Shown here one piece after another: positions 39,150 to 50,851 of a DNA stretch of 64,000 bases. This stretch comes from Glandiceps talaboti (lineage: Eukaryota > Hemichordata > Enteropneusta > Spengelidae). A program made the position numbers and the translations under genes. The notes under the pieces were generated by a model, which had not been told where the DNA came from, did not search any database, and was given only the letters and a program-made list of their open reading frames with translations. How positions within the stretch are numbered: position 1 is the first letter of the stretch; the number at the start of each line of letters is the position of its first letter. The stretch is from the NCBI RefSeq assembly GCF_964340395.1, contig NC_135554.1, positions 12,906,751 through 12,970,750 of the forward strand. Reading direction: 5' to 3'.

Positions 39150-40275
39150 TGAAGCTAACTACAAAGTGTTTGTGATAATTCAGTAACTGAACCTGAAGAT
39201 CCAGGTCTAGTCAAAGGTCAAGGTCTAAAAAGAAAGTTTAAGCCTGGCTATTTATAAAGGGGTAGACATTGTAGTCTCAGTGTATTAACGTGTTTGAATT
39301 AAATGATAAATCATGATTGTTCATACAAATATAGCTGCCATTGAGTAAAATGTTATATGAGCACAAATTTGATGCTTGCGTTTGTTTATCTCTGCTTCTT
39401 TATTATCTATAGACATGATCTAACAGGCCTTAGTCACACATAATTGCTACAAAGTGTCTGCAATATGTACGTTATAGCTTATTTTGATTATCTATCAATA
39501 AAATCTATGATTGAAGTATTAAATGCAGTGATTCTTTACTACAAATATGTGTGTCATTCATTAAAAACTGCATGAGCACTAAAATAATACTTGCGTATAC
39601 TTCCTTTTATCCATATTACTAGTCAACATGATTTAAAATAAAATGACAAAATGTAAACACTACAATGTGTCTGTGTTAGGCAGGAATTTGCTCGATTTTG
39701 ATGATCAGCCAAAAAGGTCAAAGGTCAAGGTCTCCAAAATAGATCCATCTGATAGTTTGGGGTTAGACACTTGAATGGCGTCTCTATGCATTACAGTTTT
39801 TTTCCGTTATGTAGTAAATAATGATGTTTATCTATAAATATGTCGGTCATTCAGTAAGAATGAGATGAGCACCAAATATGATGTTCTGTATAGTTTTTTT
39901 AATATTACTTGCAAACATGATTTATAATAAATTGGCAATATGAAATATTATAATGTGTGTGTGATAGGCAGGAATTGGCTAGATTTTGATAATTGATTTT
40001 AAAGGTCAAGTTCAAAGGTCAAGGTCTCAAAAGAATAGCTCGCATCTGATAATATGGGGGTAGATGCTTGAATGGAGTGTCTGTGTATTAAAGTTTTTGA
40101 GTTATGCAGAACATATTGATTTTAACTTCAAATATATAGCCGCCATTCGGTAAAATTTGTATATATCAAAAACGAATTGATGTGCATATGTCCCACATGA
40201 TATGTCACCTTTGTCAGTTTTGAAAGAAATCGGATATGGCATGTCTGAAAAAAGACGTATTACGGACGACCGGAC
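39150..40275. repeat. Diverged tandem array, units about 300-480 bp
   Basis: Three units begin near 39160, 39645 and 39950. Each has ACAATGTGTcTGTG-like, GGTCAAAGGTCAAGGTCT and GGGTAGAcACTTGAATGG-like segments and a run related to ATATAGCCGCCATTCGGTAAAA. An inverted partial copy lies at 46400-46505. Confidence 0.75.
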
Positions 40276-41043
40276 GGAGCCCATTGTAATAGCCCCACCC
40301 TACCCCCGCCAGTTCAATTGCATGGAAGGTAATTTCTTATAAACTTGCCAAAAGATATTACCCCTTTATCGGAATATACGACACGGAGTTGGAAATTAAA
40401 AATTAATCATAAAGTATACATTGCCATATAAACACCTAACCAATTGAAAACTGCCAATTCTTCGAAATTAGCAACAATATTCAATTGATTTTGGTTAATT
40501 TAAATACTCATTTCGTACAATCTTACACTGTGACAACTTCTAGTTGGCATATATGATATATCGCCACCATACGTACATTGCTGTGATACCTTCGTTTTGT
40601 TTATTGTTCATGTTTGGTCGATTGGTGACGCCCTTTGCATTAAGGTAGCCAATTTTAATCGCAAAATGGTTGTTATGAAGGCATCAGCGCCATCAATACA
40701 ACCGGTCTTAGGTCTACAAACAATTTTGCTTCGATAAATGCCTGCGAAATGAATGTTAGGATGTTAAGGCCTTAAACTATTTATTCCGACCCTAAACATT
40801 TTTTTTATGTGTTCGAGAAAAAAATAATACAATCGCAAAAATCGTGATTTCTTACGAGAAATGGTAGATGCGGAAACTGACATCAACTAGACACTTTAAA
40901 ACAGTTCTTCCAATCTGTAATGGCTTTACCAGAACCACACAAGTTTTTCATTATTAGGCCTAAATTACTGACTTCTTGTCAACTGTATGTTTCTTGTAGT
41001 AATGCCATGGCTTTTACCTTTGGAACACCCATGTTTGACGCAA
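40276..41043. other. No recognisable feature
   Basis: Non-coding DNA between the tandem array and the MITE. Confidence 0.4.
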
Positions 41044-41287
41044 TAGGGAACTTGCAAACCCGTTGAATGTTGCATCATGGGAAATGGGATAATGAATACT
41101 AATCAATTAGCAGTGTAAACAATATTGTTTACATTGTTTATAACCAGGAATGATCAATTCATAGTCATCCTGATCTTTGTGGGAGGTTTATTTTATCAGT
41201 ATCTCCAAATTAGGTATTACCATAACCACAGATAATTCCATAGTGCTTTGCATCTGAGCTTGCTCAGTTTAGATTGCAAGTTCCCTA
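41044..41287. mobile_element. TA-flanked MITE with perfect terminal repeats
   Basis: GGGAACTTGCAA at 41046-41057 and TTGCAAGTTCCC at 41074+200 (41274-41285) are exact inverted repeats, each bordered by TA. The body contains the perfect 20-bp palindrome TGTAAACAATATTGTTTACA at 41114-41133. No coding capacity. Tc1/mariner-type mobilisation is inferred from the TA duplication. Confidence 0.75.
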
Positions 41288-43806
41288 TTTACCTTGCGTA
41301 GACAAAATTATCGAACACGCGAGATATTTGGGTCACGACCACGAATCTTACTAAAACTGCCCGTAAGCGAGAGGAATCGGCGCAAGGAAATTGCCAAGAG
41401 AGATATTTTGCTCAGCTGATTCCTTTAGTGTGCCTGCTTTTATTTATCCCGCCATGAATAATTCAATTAATTACTTTCACATGTAAATTTAATTCCATTT
41501 ATATTTTGATATGATATGAATTGAAATATTGATTTGACATAATTTGATTTTTGCTCCCACCTCTTTTAACAGTTCCAGTCTATATTGAATTTCAAATACA
41601 CTTACACACTTTACCCTGTCTTAATCTCAAGAGTTGCCGTATATAAGGACACAGGATTTACAGTTTTTGAAATCGTTTTTCCGAACGATTTTATTTAACC
41701 GAAAAGGAATGAAATGTTACTCGTAATACAGAAAGCCGAAAAAAAATCTTGTTTTTGATATCGCGGATGAAATTATTGTAATGCATTTATTTCTTCAGCA
41801 GTGACGTGTAAATAGTTCAGCAAAGTACATTGACAATATTGAAAGTCGACTGATCATGAATCGAACTTAACATATATAAAAGTCTGTGCACTATTGGATA
41901 ATTACGTTTTCACTCATTGATCACCTTTTCACATTTACCTAATAAATCTGTGCGTCGCTATTTATCCTATAAGTGCTGTGGCACGGTTCGGTCGGTAATT
42001 CCCAGAGGACGAATTGAAATAAAGGTCGTCGGTGTGTTGACAAAATGAAAGTACAGTTACATATGTATATGAGTATTGGGGAAAGGGTACATATATACAC
42101 AGAGACAGCAGAACTTGCTGAAATGTGGGTGTGTAATTAAGACACGGAAAGATTTATACGTGTTGTAATAAGGTCATAGCCGATGGTTAGCCATTGAATC
42201 AAATTACAGATGATACATCCGGCCGTAACGGTTGCTATCGATAAAGTCACAGTGATAGGATATTTATCGTTGTCAGCTTACCAGTTTTATATCCTAATTT
42301 GCTTACGTTGCCACCGCAATCGTTAACTGGTTCTGAGCCTGCGCATCACGCATTATACTTTTTTTACTTGTCACACACACTACGACAAAACCGCATCACG
42401 CATTATACTTTTTTAGTGATGGAAACTCTCGCGTTAATAAATCCGACTGGGTAATAATGGTTAAATTTTATCAAATGTATTTGAAGGACATTTTGGTTTA
42501 AAGAGTAAGGCAGACGGTGTCTAATGGGAGAACAGAACATTTCGTTGTTAAGAATTTTACCGGATAATGGCAGTGTCGCAGAATGACAATTTTAATGGAA
42601 TTGTATGTAGCATGTTCTAGCCAAGCTAGCTAGCTGGAAGTAATCTAATAACCATGGAAAGGTTTGTCTTTCTTGTGAAAGGCCTCTAAACACGAGTTAC
42701 AGAAGATCGTTATATGCTAATAAATTCAAAAACGTTCTAAAAGTATCAAGACTTTTCGAAAAGATCAATAATCTCACACCCATACAAGGAGAATGAAAGA
42801 TAATTGTGTATTTCCGATACCACGCCCTCAGAGAATAGGGTAGGTAAGGCAATATTTTTTTTAAATGCATTTCTCAGTGTTTTTATTTTTTTTTTAAATA
42901 TTGCTTCGACCGAAAAAACCCACGAAATGTCGGTCAGAATACTCCTTCTATGATAGTTTTGATGAAAAATGTACAGGCATCACTGGGGAAAGAAAATAGT
43001 GTGCATTGAGGTCACGAAGACTAAGAATTTCGTATAAATATTGTCTTAAATGTTTAAACTTTGTTTGCGGTCGGAGGCTTAAACTAGGGTCGGTCGGTTA
43101 ATCGATAGCACACATTTTAAAATATATGTATAGTTAATGCATAAATGAGTGTGATAATCTCTCAGAAGATAAGAGATAAAGCAAACTGTTACCGTGAAAG
43201 GTCTCTTGAGAATAATAAGATTAGGGGGGGTTTAATTAGATAAGAAGAATGGACAAAGTGTCTGTATTTAATCAACTTTACAACTGAAAGAGAGAAAAGT
43301 AGCCAGGTAAAGAAGAAAAAAAGTTTTATATCACCACACAACTCAGTCAATTGATCTATATCACACAAAAAATAAGTTATTTTGTACCACAAAAAAATGA
43401 TCACTTAATCGACCAATCATTCACCCAAATAATAAAGCAATCAATAAATCGATAGATCAATCAATCGAGCGATAAATCAATCAATCATATGGTCGCTGGC
43501 CCCTGTGCTCGTACCTAAAAGTTTGAAAACTGTTAACAACAGTCTATAAATGTGCTTTGCTTTGTTGTGAAATTCTGTAACAGGCTGGTCCTTTCATGAA
43601 TGTCTAGTGAAACGGCAAAAATCAATCATTTTGTAATTGGAAAGGGACTTGAAGATGCATAGACCAGAGTGTTATAACAACGTTGGAAAGAATGGTCTGT
43701 TACGAGAAAAGTGTTGACTTACGGTTAGAGTAAATCATTATTTTACTAATGATTTCAAAGATTCTACCTAAAACATTACTTGGTTGTTGCACCGAATCAG
43801 ACAACG
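41288..43806. other. No gene seen; small direct repeat at 42342-42414
   Basis: A segment beginning CGCATCACGCATTATAC occurs at 42342 and again at 42392. A degenerate AATC/ATCG-rich stretch is at 43410-43490. Otherwise nothing is recognised. Confidence 0.4.
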
Positions 43807-44031
43807 ACCTGTTCTGCTCTAATTAAAACACCTGCAATTACAATGAACACCACCTGTTCTGCTATAATTAAAACACCTGCAACTACAATGGACACTACCT
43901 GTTCTGCTCTAATTAAAACACCTGCAACTACAATGAACACTACCTGTTCTGCTCTAATTAAAACACCTGCAACTACAATAAACACTACCTGTTCTGCTCT
44001 AATTAAAACACCAGTACCTAAATGAACACTG
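43807..44031. repeat. Minisatellite, five copies of a 45-bp unit
   Basis: Units start at 43807, 43852, 43897, 43942 and 43987 with few changes. Because 45 is a multiple of three and the unit lacks stops, both strands stay open (CSALIKTPATTMNTT on plus). There is no signal peptide or exon context, so a coding role is doubtful. Confidence 0.9.
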
Positions 44032-45366
44032 TAAATAAGATATTTCTCTTCTTGGTATGTTTACTTTCTGTCTTTCAATGTAGATCAAACAATGTTATAG
44101 ATAAAGACTGAATGTACTGTTGCTTTCATCTATTTGCTCAACGACAGATGAAATTTGTCCCATAGTTGACTTTCAAGGTGTGACCGTATAAATTAAATAT
44201 GTACTTTTCTTTGGAATAATGGATATCATGAAAATACACTAGTTGTTAACTCCACTTTTGCATAAGGTACATCATTTGTTCTAGAAATAAAGGAAAATGA
44301 CATATGTCGTGAAAATGAGATACTATGCGTGTGTACATTGTGTTCTGAACGGGGGGGGGGGGGGTCGTTTAGCTCATAGACGAGCGACCGTAATTTCAAT
44401 GTAACACTTTGTTATGTTATCTACATACATTTTTGTGTCTGCATCTTTTGGTAATGCATTCGACATCAGTCCTTTTTCTAGTCGAGGTTTCTAAATATGC
44501 ATAGGAAATACAGCTGTACAGTTGCATATCAAACGCCAACCTAGTGATTTGTTTTGAAGTTGTTACTTTCATATCCCGAGGCCAGAGTTTAACCGAATTG
44601 CTGTACGTATTCTGCCTGGGGCAGTTTCGGAACCTTTGAATAGATAGGCTATCCAATACATATCAATAACTGCGGTAACTCCAGGCACTTCCCATTCAGT
44701 AAATACACCTTTACCATGGCAACTGAAACGTACTTCCTCTTTATCGAGTTTAATCTTTCGTCTTGTTCATGTGCCATAACGCGAACTTTTCATATAGTCT
44801 ATCCTCGAAATGAAGGCGCTGTGATAACGGCAATCCCTTGTACGTATTGTGCGTATCTGGGACATTTCTCAACGTCTATGCGATGCATGAAAAACATATT
44901 TGGTACCTTGAAACATGATCGAACATCAACAAATTTTGAACTTAAATCTTCAAGAATGATAAGAATATTCATTTAAAAGAACGGAAATATTACGAGTCCT
45001 ATTTTTTCTAAAATGTAAATTGAATTTCAAACTCAAAATCCTTTGCCACATGTGGTACATTATCAAGTCACAACAGTAAGATGATATAGTGGTCCTTAAT
45101 GACGTAACCAAAAGCGCACAAAAATCATCAACACATTTTACAAATAAAATGAAATAATCGACACAATATTGGCAAAAAATTGTTATCGATATATTAAAAA
45201 AAAAAATTCAGCAAGCATTTACATTAATACAAGTATACAAACCATAACATTTCAACAACTAATTTTTAATCGATAAATTGAAATAATTTAGCATGCATAT
45301 TGTCACAATGTGGTGATTTTGAATAATAGATTTTTTAGTTTAATGTACTAGTGACCTTTTGATGAA
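44032..45366. other. No gene seen; poly(G) at 44350-44364
   Basis: An 86-codon frame from 44716 (MATETYFLFIEFNLSSCSCA) is not recognised and has no supporting context. Confidence 0.4.
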
Positions 45367-45850
45367 TGGTGATGACAGGTATAGGCCAGGGACCTTTTGT
45401 GATGACAGTGTGCTAATTTACATGCCTACAGCTAAACATCTGTTGAACTTTGTGTAACCAATCAATGTTAAGGAGACCCCTATAAATACTCTCGAAGCCA
45501 GTGATCACATGCTTCTCCTAACTTTGAACATCAAGGCCTGAAGGTGGATACTGCTAGGTTGGTGCTGCTGACTAGCGGGCTACTGTGTGCTGCCGCATGG
45601 GTGTGTATTACTCCACAACAAGAACTCAACCTACACCAACGGGACACTACGTTAATTTGCTAATGGACTACGGACATTGACTGTACTTAGTACCGTGTAA
45701 AACGGGTGAGTTCATGACTTGCGGATAATTGTATACAAGACAATACGGACTGGCTGACAGCCATTTGAGCTTCACATTTCACGTGTACAACCGTTTGCTG
45801 CCTCGTGGACTAGAATTTGCTAAATAATTAGTTAGTCCCTGTCATCACCA
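45367..45850. mobile_element. Candidate solo LTR
   Basis: A 484-bp segment with perfect 13-bp terminal inverted repeats TGGTGATGACAGG and CCTGTCATCACCA, beginning TG and ending CA as LTRs do. TATAAATA lies at 45481-45488. No 5-bp target duplication is visible and no internal retroviral-type ORFs are nearby. A TIR-bearing DNA element is the alternative. Confidence 0.5.
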
Positions 45851-46399
45851 TAGCTACGCATTTATAAGCTGTGTTCTTTATTTTGTACAATCTGAAAGGT
45901 GTATCAGGGGATATGTATAGCACGTTCCTTTTCATTTTATGTAATATCTTTTCATGGTCAAATACAGTATTCTCAATTGATATGTTGTTCTCTGTCACTT
46001 CATTTATACAATACTCCATTCTATACTTTAGTTGTGTGTCACTCGACCATCTTGTGACACATATCTATATTGATAAACTTAAAAAAAAAACATTTCTGTG
46101 AGCATTTTATATTGGTAGGTGAACAATTATGTAAGCAATAATATTATATTCATTTTTATAAATTGAAATGAACGACAAAATCTATATGAAATAGATACTC
46201 TAAAATTAAGGCAAGCGTTCCGTCAAATTCACGGTCCATAAATGAATATATGTTCATTAATTACAGCTTCTTTAATTACATATAATTAATACATGTATAA
46301 TATACAATATCATATAACATCAGAGAAATATACAGTCAGTGGAAACTTTCACCATGTCAAATTTGCTGTAAAAGAAAATGAACATTCAAAATTGTTAGC
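45851..46399. other. No recognisable feature
   Basis: AT-rich non-coding DNA; a hydrophobic frame at 45871-46101 has no family resemblance. Confidence 0.4.
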
Positions 46400-46505
46400 A
46401 GCAGCTATCTTTAAGACCTTGAACTTTGGCTTTGAACTTTAAGGCCAATTATCAAAATCAAGCCAATTTCTGTCTAACACGGACACATTGTAGTGTTTAA
46501 AAGGC
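46400..46505. repeat. Inverted partial copy of the 39-kb array unit
   Basis: The reverse complement of 46411-46500 matches 39645-39745 (ACACTACAATGTGTC, GATTTTGATAATTGGCC, AAGGTC). Confidence 0.75.
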
Positions 46506-48118
46506 TGTGTCTTCTACGAAGACTTGACTACCTGAAGACATTATAATATAAATTTTCCAATATTCTGCCTTTGCTAATGTCGCAGTGGTCTGTCAAATAC
46601 AACAAATATCAATTTTTACAATATTCAAGCAAATATAGCATGCATATATAAATGACATTTTCAAATTCCTCGGCATACGAACTATGTACAATATATACGA
46701 AGATATCATAACAACTGTATGAAAGACTGTAGTGATTGGTACTTTTCCTTGAGCAAGGAAAACAATGGTTTGACTTTCAAATGACACTATGTCGCTTCGT
46801 AAATATACGACTTTTTGTAAGGAAATTGTATTTGACGATTCCTGCACAACGTTGCCGATATTGTAAAAACTCGCAACAGTTTAAGAAGAGATGAAACATT
46901 AATACATGTAGTTTAAAATGTGCATATTTAAGTGAACCCCATTCAACATTAATTTTAGTCAACGATTTGGGACATTTTGCTGCTCTTACAGAAAGATGCG
47001 CTTTACACATACACTTGGAAACTTTAAAGGGTACTAGGTTCATTAAGAAATGTAATGATTATTGAAAACAGGGAAAATGATGGGTTTTTTTTAGGTATTA
47101 AGTAACTCAAATGAATGGGGCACAAGATGAGCTTATACTTTTTTTGGGGGGGGGGCAGTCATCCGTCTACTGCATATCAAAAAAAGTAAGCTCGGAATGG
47201 TAACTACCCGGATTTTTACAGATGAACCTAAATAGTTGTCAGTAAATATGTTTTGATTCATTACAGAATGATACTGTTATTACTAGCTACGGTAAGCGAA
47301 CTCACAGTAATCTACTTACTGAAGCATACTTGCCATCATTTGCAATTTAGTGAACTCAAACGTGGTGCACATGTAATGAGATATAACGTAAAAACTCTCA
47401 GATGACGCAAGTTATTACACGTTTAAAATGTCGAGGAAGTCCGTACTATGCAATTAACTCTTCTAACATATACCAGAAGAAAATGGTGATGTCGCAGAAG
47501 GTATTATATCAACATTAACATAATACCAGAATAGCAAATCGAGGTTTTTTAAGCGGACAAAAGGAGATAAATCCCGTTTGCGCCACTTCATTCCAAGCTT
47601 CAGTATATGTGTTAATGGATCATATAACGCTATCTTCTAATTCTTAAACTTAATCTATGTAAAGATTATTATACACGTGTTAATCCAAGGCTAAGCTGCA
47701 ATGCATGTGTAAAACTTTCTACTTGTTAACAGTTAATCGGATTAAAATATTATGATACCAACTGATTAGACATCACTGGGTTTCTGTTGAATGGCTACTG
47801 ACGGTGATAAGTTAATACCAAAGTTGATTTTGAAATTTATTTACAAAATGAAACGGCAGGTGCAAAGCCAGTACTTTTTCGACTTTTCATCAAATACGTA
47901 AGCTAAGAAAGCTTAGTATGTTGCTGTATTAAGGTTAATCCTCGGAATAGAAGATGGATACAACAACGTCAAAACAATCAGTCATAGTCGAAGTCACGTG
48001 ACACATGATCTACGTATGCTAATATCTAAGATTATAACCATAACGCCACTGTTGTTGACACATATTTGTATTTAGTAAACACAAACAAGCATAGACGCAT
48101 ACGACGTACTTGCGTGTA
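46506..48118. other. No recognisable feature
   Basis: A G-run lies at 47145-47156. No gene or RNA signal is seen. Confidence 0.4.
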
Positions 48119-48209
48119 TGTGCGCGCACACACACATATACATACATGCATGCATGCATGCATGCACGCACGCACGCACGCACGCACGGACTCAGGCAGG
48201 CAGGCAGGC

Positions 48210-48258
<49 letters not shown>

Positions 48259-48260
48259 GG
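48119..48260. repeat. Compound microsatellite (CATG, GCAC, CAGG, GACA)
   Basis: Four tetranucleotide blocks in series, ending in (CAGA)n. A degenerate (CATA)n follows at 48300-48360. Confidence 0.9.
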
Positions 48261-50130
48261 CAGGCATACAGTCAGCCAGTCAATCAATTAATTAGACACA
48301 AACATACATACACATACACATACACGTATACATACGCATATACACATAAACATGAACACATTCGATTCACAGACATACATTACACTACAGTATTCCTGTC
48401 AAATAAACCATGCAATATATACAAATGCGATAGAAAGCCTAAGTAATAATACATTACATGACATATTTTCACTGCCTCATCAATATTTGGAAAGGAAGCA
48501 ACGGACAACAATGCAGTCGAAATTATAGTGTACACCATTATATTGTAATATACATCCAAAGAGTAATAACTGTTATAGGCTTGATAAATTGTCATTGTTC
48601 GTCATGAAAGCCTATCTATAAGTCTTAGATTGCCCTTTACCGGTTAAATGTAACATCAATGCCAAAACCCACTAACCAATAAACGTAGAATTCAACAAAG
48701 GGCCGAAGTTCAAGAAGTTTTGTAGCTGCCACTAGTAAAAAGTACCTTTAAAATAGTTTCTAATTATGCACACTTATTGTAACATTTTTTGTTCATTTTG
48801 TGTTTTAATAAGGTTCATATATACTCAATAGATGTTTGAAATATAATTTAAGCAATATCATCTGAAACAAAAGCTCGTCTTGCTCTACATTAAAAAAATT
48901 GCTACGTATTCTTCGTGAGTTTCAACTATCTCAATAGATTGTCGCAAAACCATTTATAGTGTATTAACAGTGCTGTAGTCAAAACACTGTCAGATCATTT
49001 ATGGTTCAACACTTTCGTAATGGTCGCACGCAGATAACTTCTAGCCATGCACTGTTTTTGTCAAAATCACATTAGTAACAAGAAAGGTTCCGAAAACGAC
49101 AATTTCCGAACTTTAGTTCGGATCGGGGTTTCAATTCTGTACTTTTATGCTTATATATGAGGCTGACATTATTGTAATTTCTCATAATTTAGCGCCTGTC
49201 TAATCGGATTATAATCATCTGAAAATGGCCGAGATTGCGAGTCGTTAGAGATTTGAATACATTTGCATTTAGTTCAGAATATATTCATGAGTTTAACGGA
49301 GTATTCGCTTGCGATCACTAATATTGAAGATAAATGTAGCAATTAATGTCGGAAAACTTTTGTCTATCTAACTAAATATATCTAAAAAAACCTCTGAGTC
49401 AAATATTTTCTATCCCATACAGAATTTGAAAATGTTAACGAAACATTAATGTTTCCGATTTGACGTTTCCTATTTGGCAGGTGTACAAATGTTGTTACTA
49501 CGTCAACTGACCTGAAAAGTGTACAAATATCCATTTACACTAATATTTTCTAGTCATTTACGAAAAGCTGTTTCGAATAAAAACTAAAAACCGATGATAC
49601 AATATTTGTAAAGAATCAAAAAAAAATTCTGAAAAACGTGATGTGTAATATATCTTCGTTATAATATTGTTGAACTAAAAACGTCTCAACGTATATTTAG
49701 TGATCGATTTCAAAATCCCTTTAAAATGTTCTGACACAAATTCACGTAATCATAAACATCCTTCGAGGCAATAAAACTTTATATTGTATTGTAAGTGGGA
49801 CTGGAATGTATCCTAATAGAGTTCGTATCATCTACATAACTGCAGATTTGCCGGCGGCGAATTAGTGGATAGTTAACATTCTGTCACAATTATCACCAAT
49901 ATATTTTATTAGTAAAGTTAATGCAGATGTTTTCACGTCGTTAACGATATACCAGTCTTGCAGAATTGACTGCGTCACTCCTTTGTTGGGGGCATAATGG
50001 CTTCTTAGGTTGTTTCCTCTTCTCTTAAGGCAACCAGTGGGCTTCGTAAAACGATAGGATCGAATATTAATGAAGTTTGTAAGGTTCTTCGTACGATTTC
50101 CACATGAGATGAGATGACATGTGTGTACAT

Positions 50131-50131
<1 letters not shown>
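48261..50131. other. No recognisable feature
   Basis: Non-coding DNA downstream of the GPCR 3' end. Confidence 0.4.
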
Positions 50132-50206
<75 letters not shown>

Positions 50207-50241
50207 GTATATATATATGTATATATATATATATGTATATA

Positions 50242-50330
<89 letters not shown>
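50132..50330. repeat. Long (TA)n microsatellite
   Basis: About 200 bp of TA units with a few GT interruptions. It starts about 36 nt beyond the GPCR stop codon and so would lie in the 3' UTR or just after it. Confidence 0.95.
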
Positions 50331-50365
50331 TCTATCCTTATTTTCTTACTTCTTACTATATATGC

Positions 50366-50851
50366 TTAAACATTACTTTCGCCACCGGGAATGTGACCAT
50401 TATCCCTGACCCCGGGTGCGTGTATGTTAGCCGTATCATTAATATTCCATGGTAGATTTTCAACAATCGGGCTCTGTTGTCTTGATGAAATTGTTGTGGC
50501 AGAGTTTCGAAATGTACTTGAACTTCTCGTGAGTGAACTGCGGCTGTGTAGAGACGATCTGATAGTTCTGCTGCTGATACTAGGAGTACGAGGTCCATGG
50601 AACCCAGTATGACGGCAACAGGTACGACAAGCCCAGTAGAAACACTCCCTGAAGGTACGTGAGATGAACGCGTAACAGATCGGATTCATGCAACTGTTGA
50701 GGTAGGACAGTAGATTGAAAGTGATAGCCAGATAGGTTCTAGTATAGCTGTATCGAGAAACGAATTCGAACTCGATCAGAAACACGAACCAGACAAGAGG
50801 TCCCCAGCAAATCATGAACAGCGCCACCACTACCAATAACATCACAATCAC
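50366..50851 (-). CDS. GPCR terminal exon (TM6, TM7, tail)
   Basis: Acceptor CAG at 50852-50854; stop TAA at 50366-50368. Encodes [18 protein letters not shown] through NPICY to the tail. Confidence 0.9.
   Translation of the reverse strand: MIVMLLVVVALFMICWGPLVWFVFLIEFEFVSRYSYTRTYLAITFNLLSYLNSCMNPICYAFISRTFRECFYWACRTCCRHTGFHGPRTPSISSRTIRSSLHSRSSLTRSSSTFRNSATTISSRQQSPIVENLPWNINDTANIHAPGVRDNGHIPGGESNV

Noticed and set aside
43807-44031. CRISPR-like regular repeats
   Set aside because: The units are contiguous with no unique spacers, and the DNA is clearly eukaryotic.
45480-45720. Promoter and first exon of a host gene (TATAAATA followed by a GGGTGAGT donor-like site)
   Set aside because: The segment lies inside the candidate solo LTR and no downstream exon could be found.
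50366-50612. Other-frame ORFs over the GPCR tail on both strands
   Set aside because: They overlap the well-supported terminal exon and have no family resemblance.
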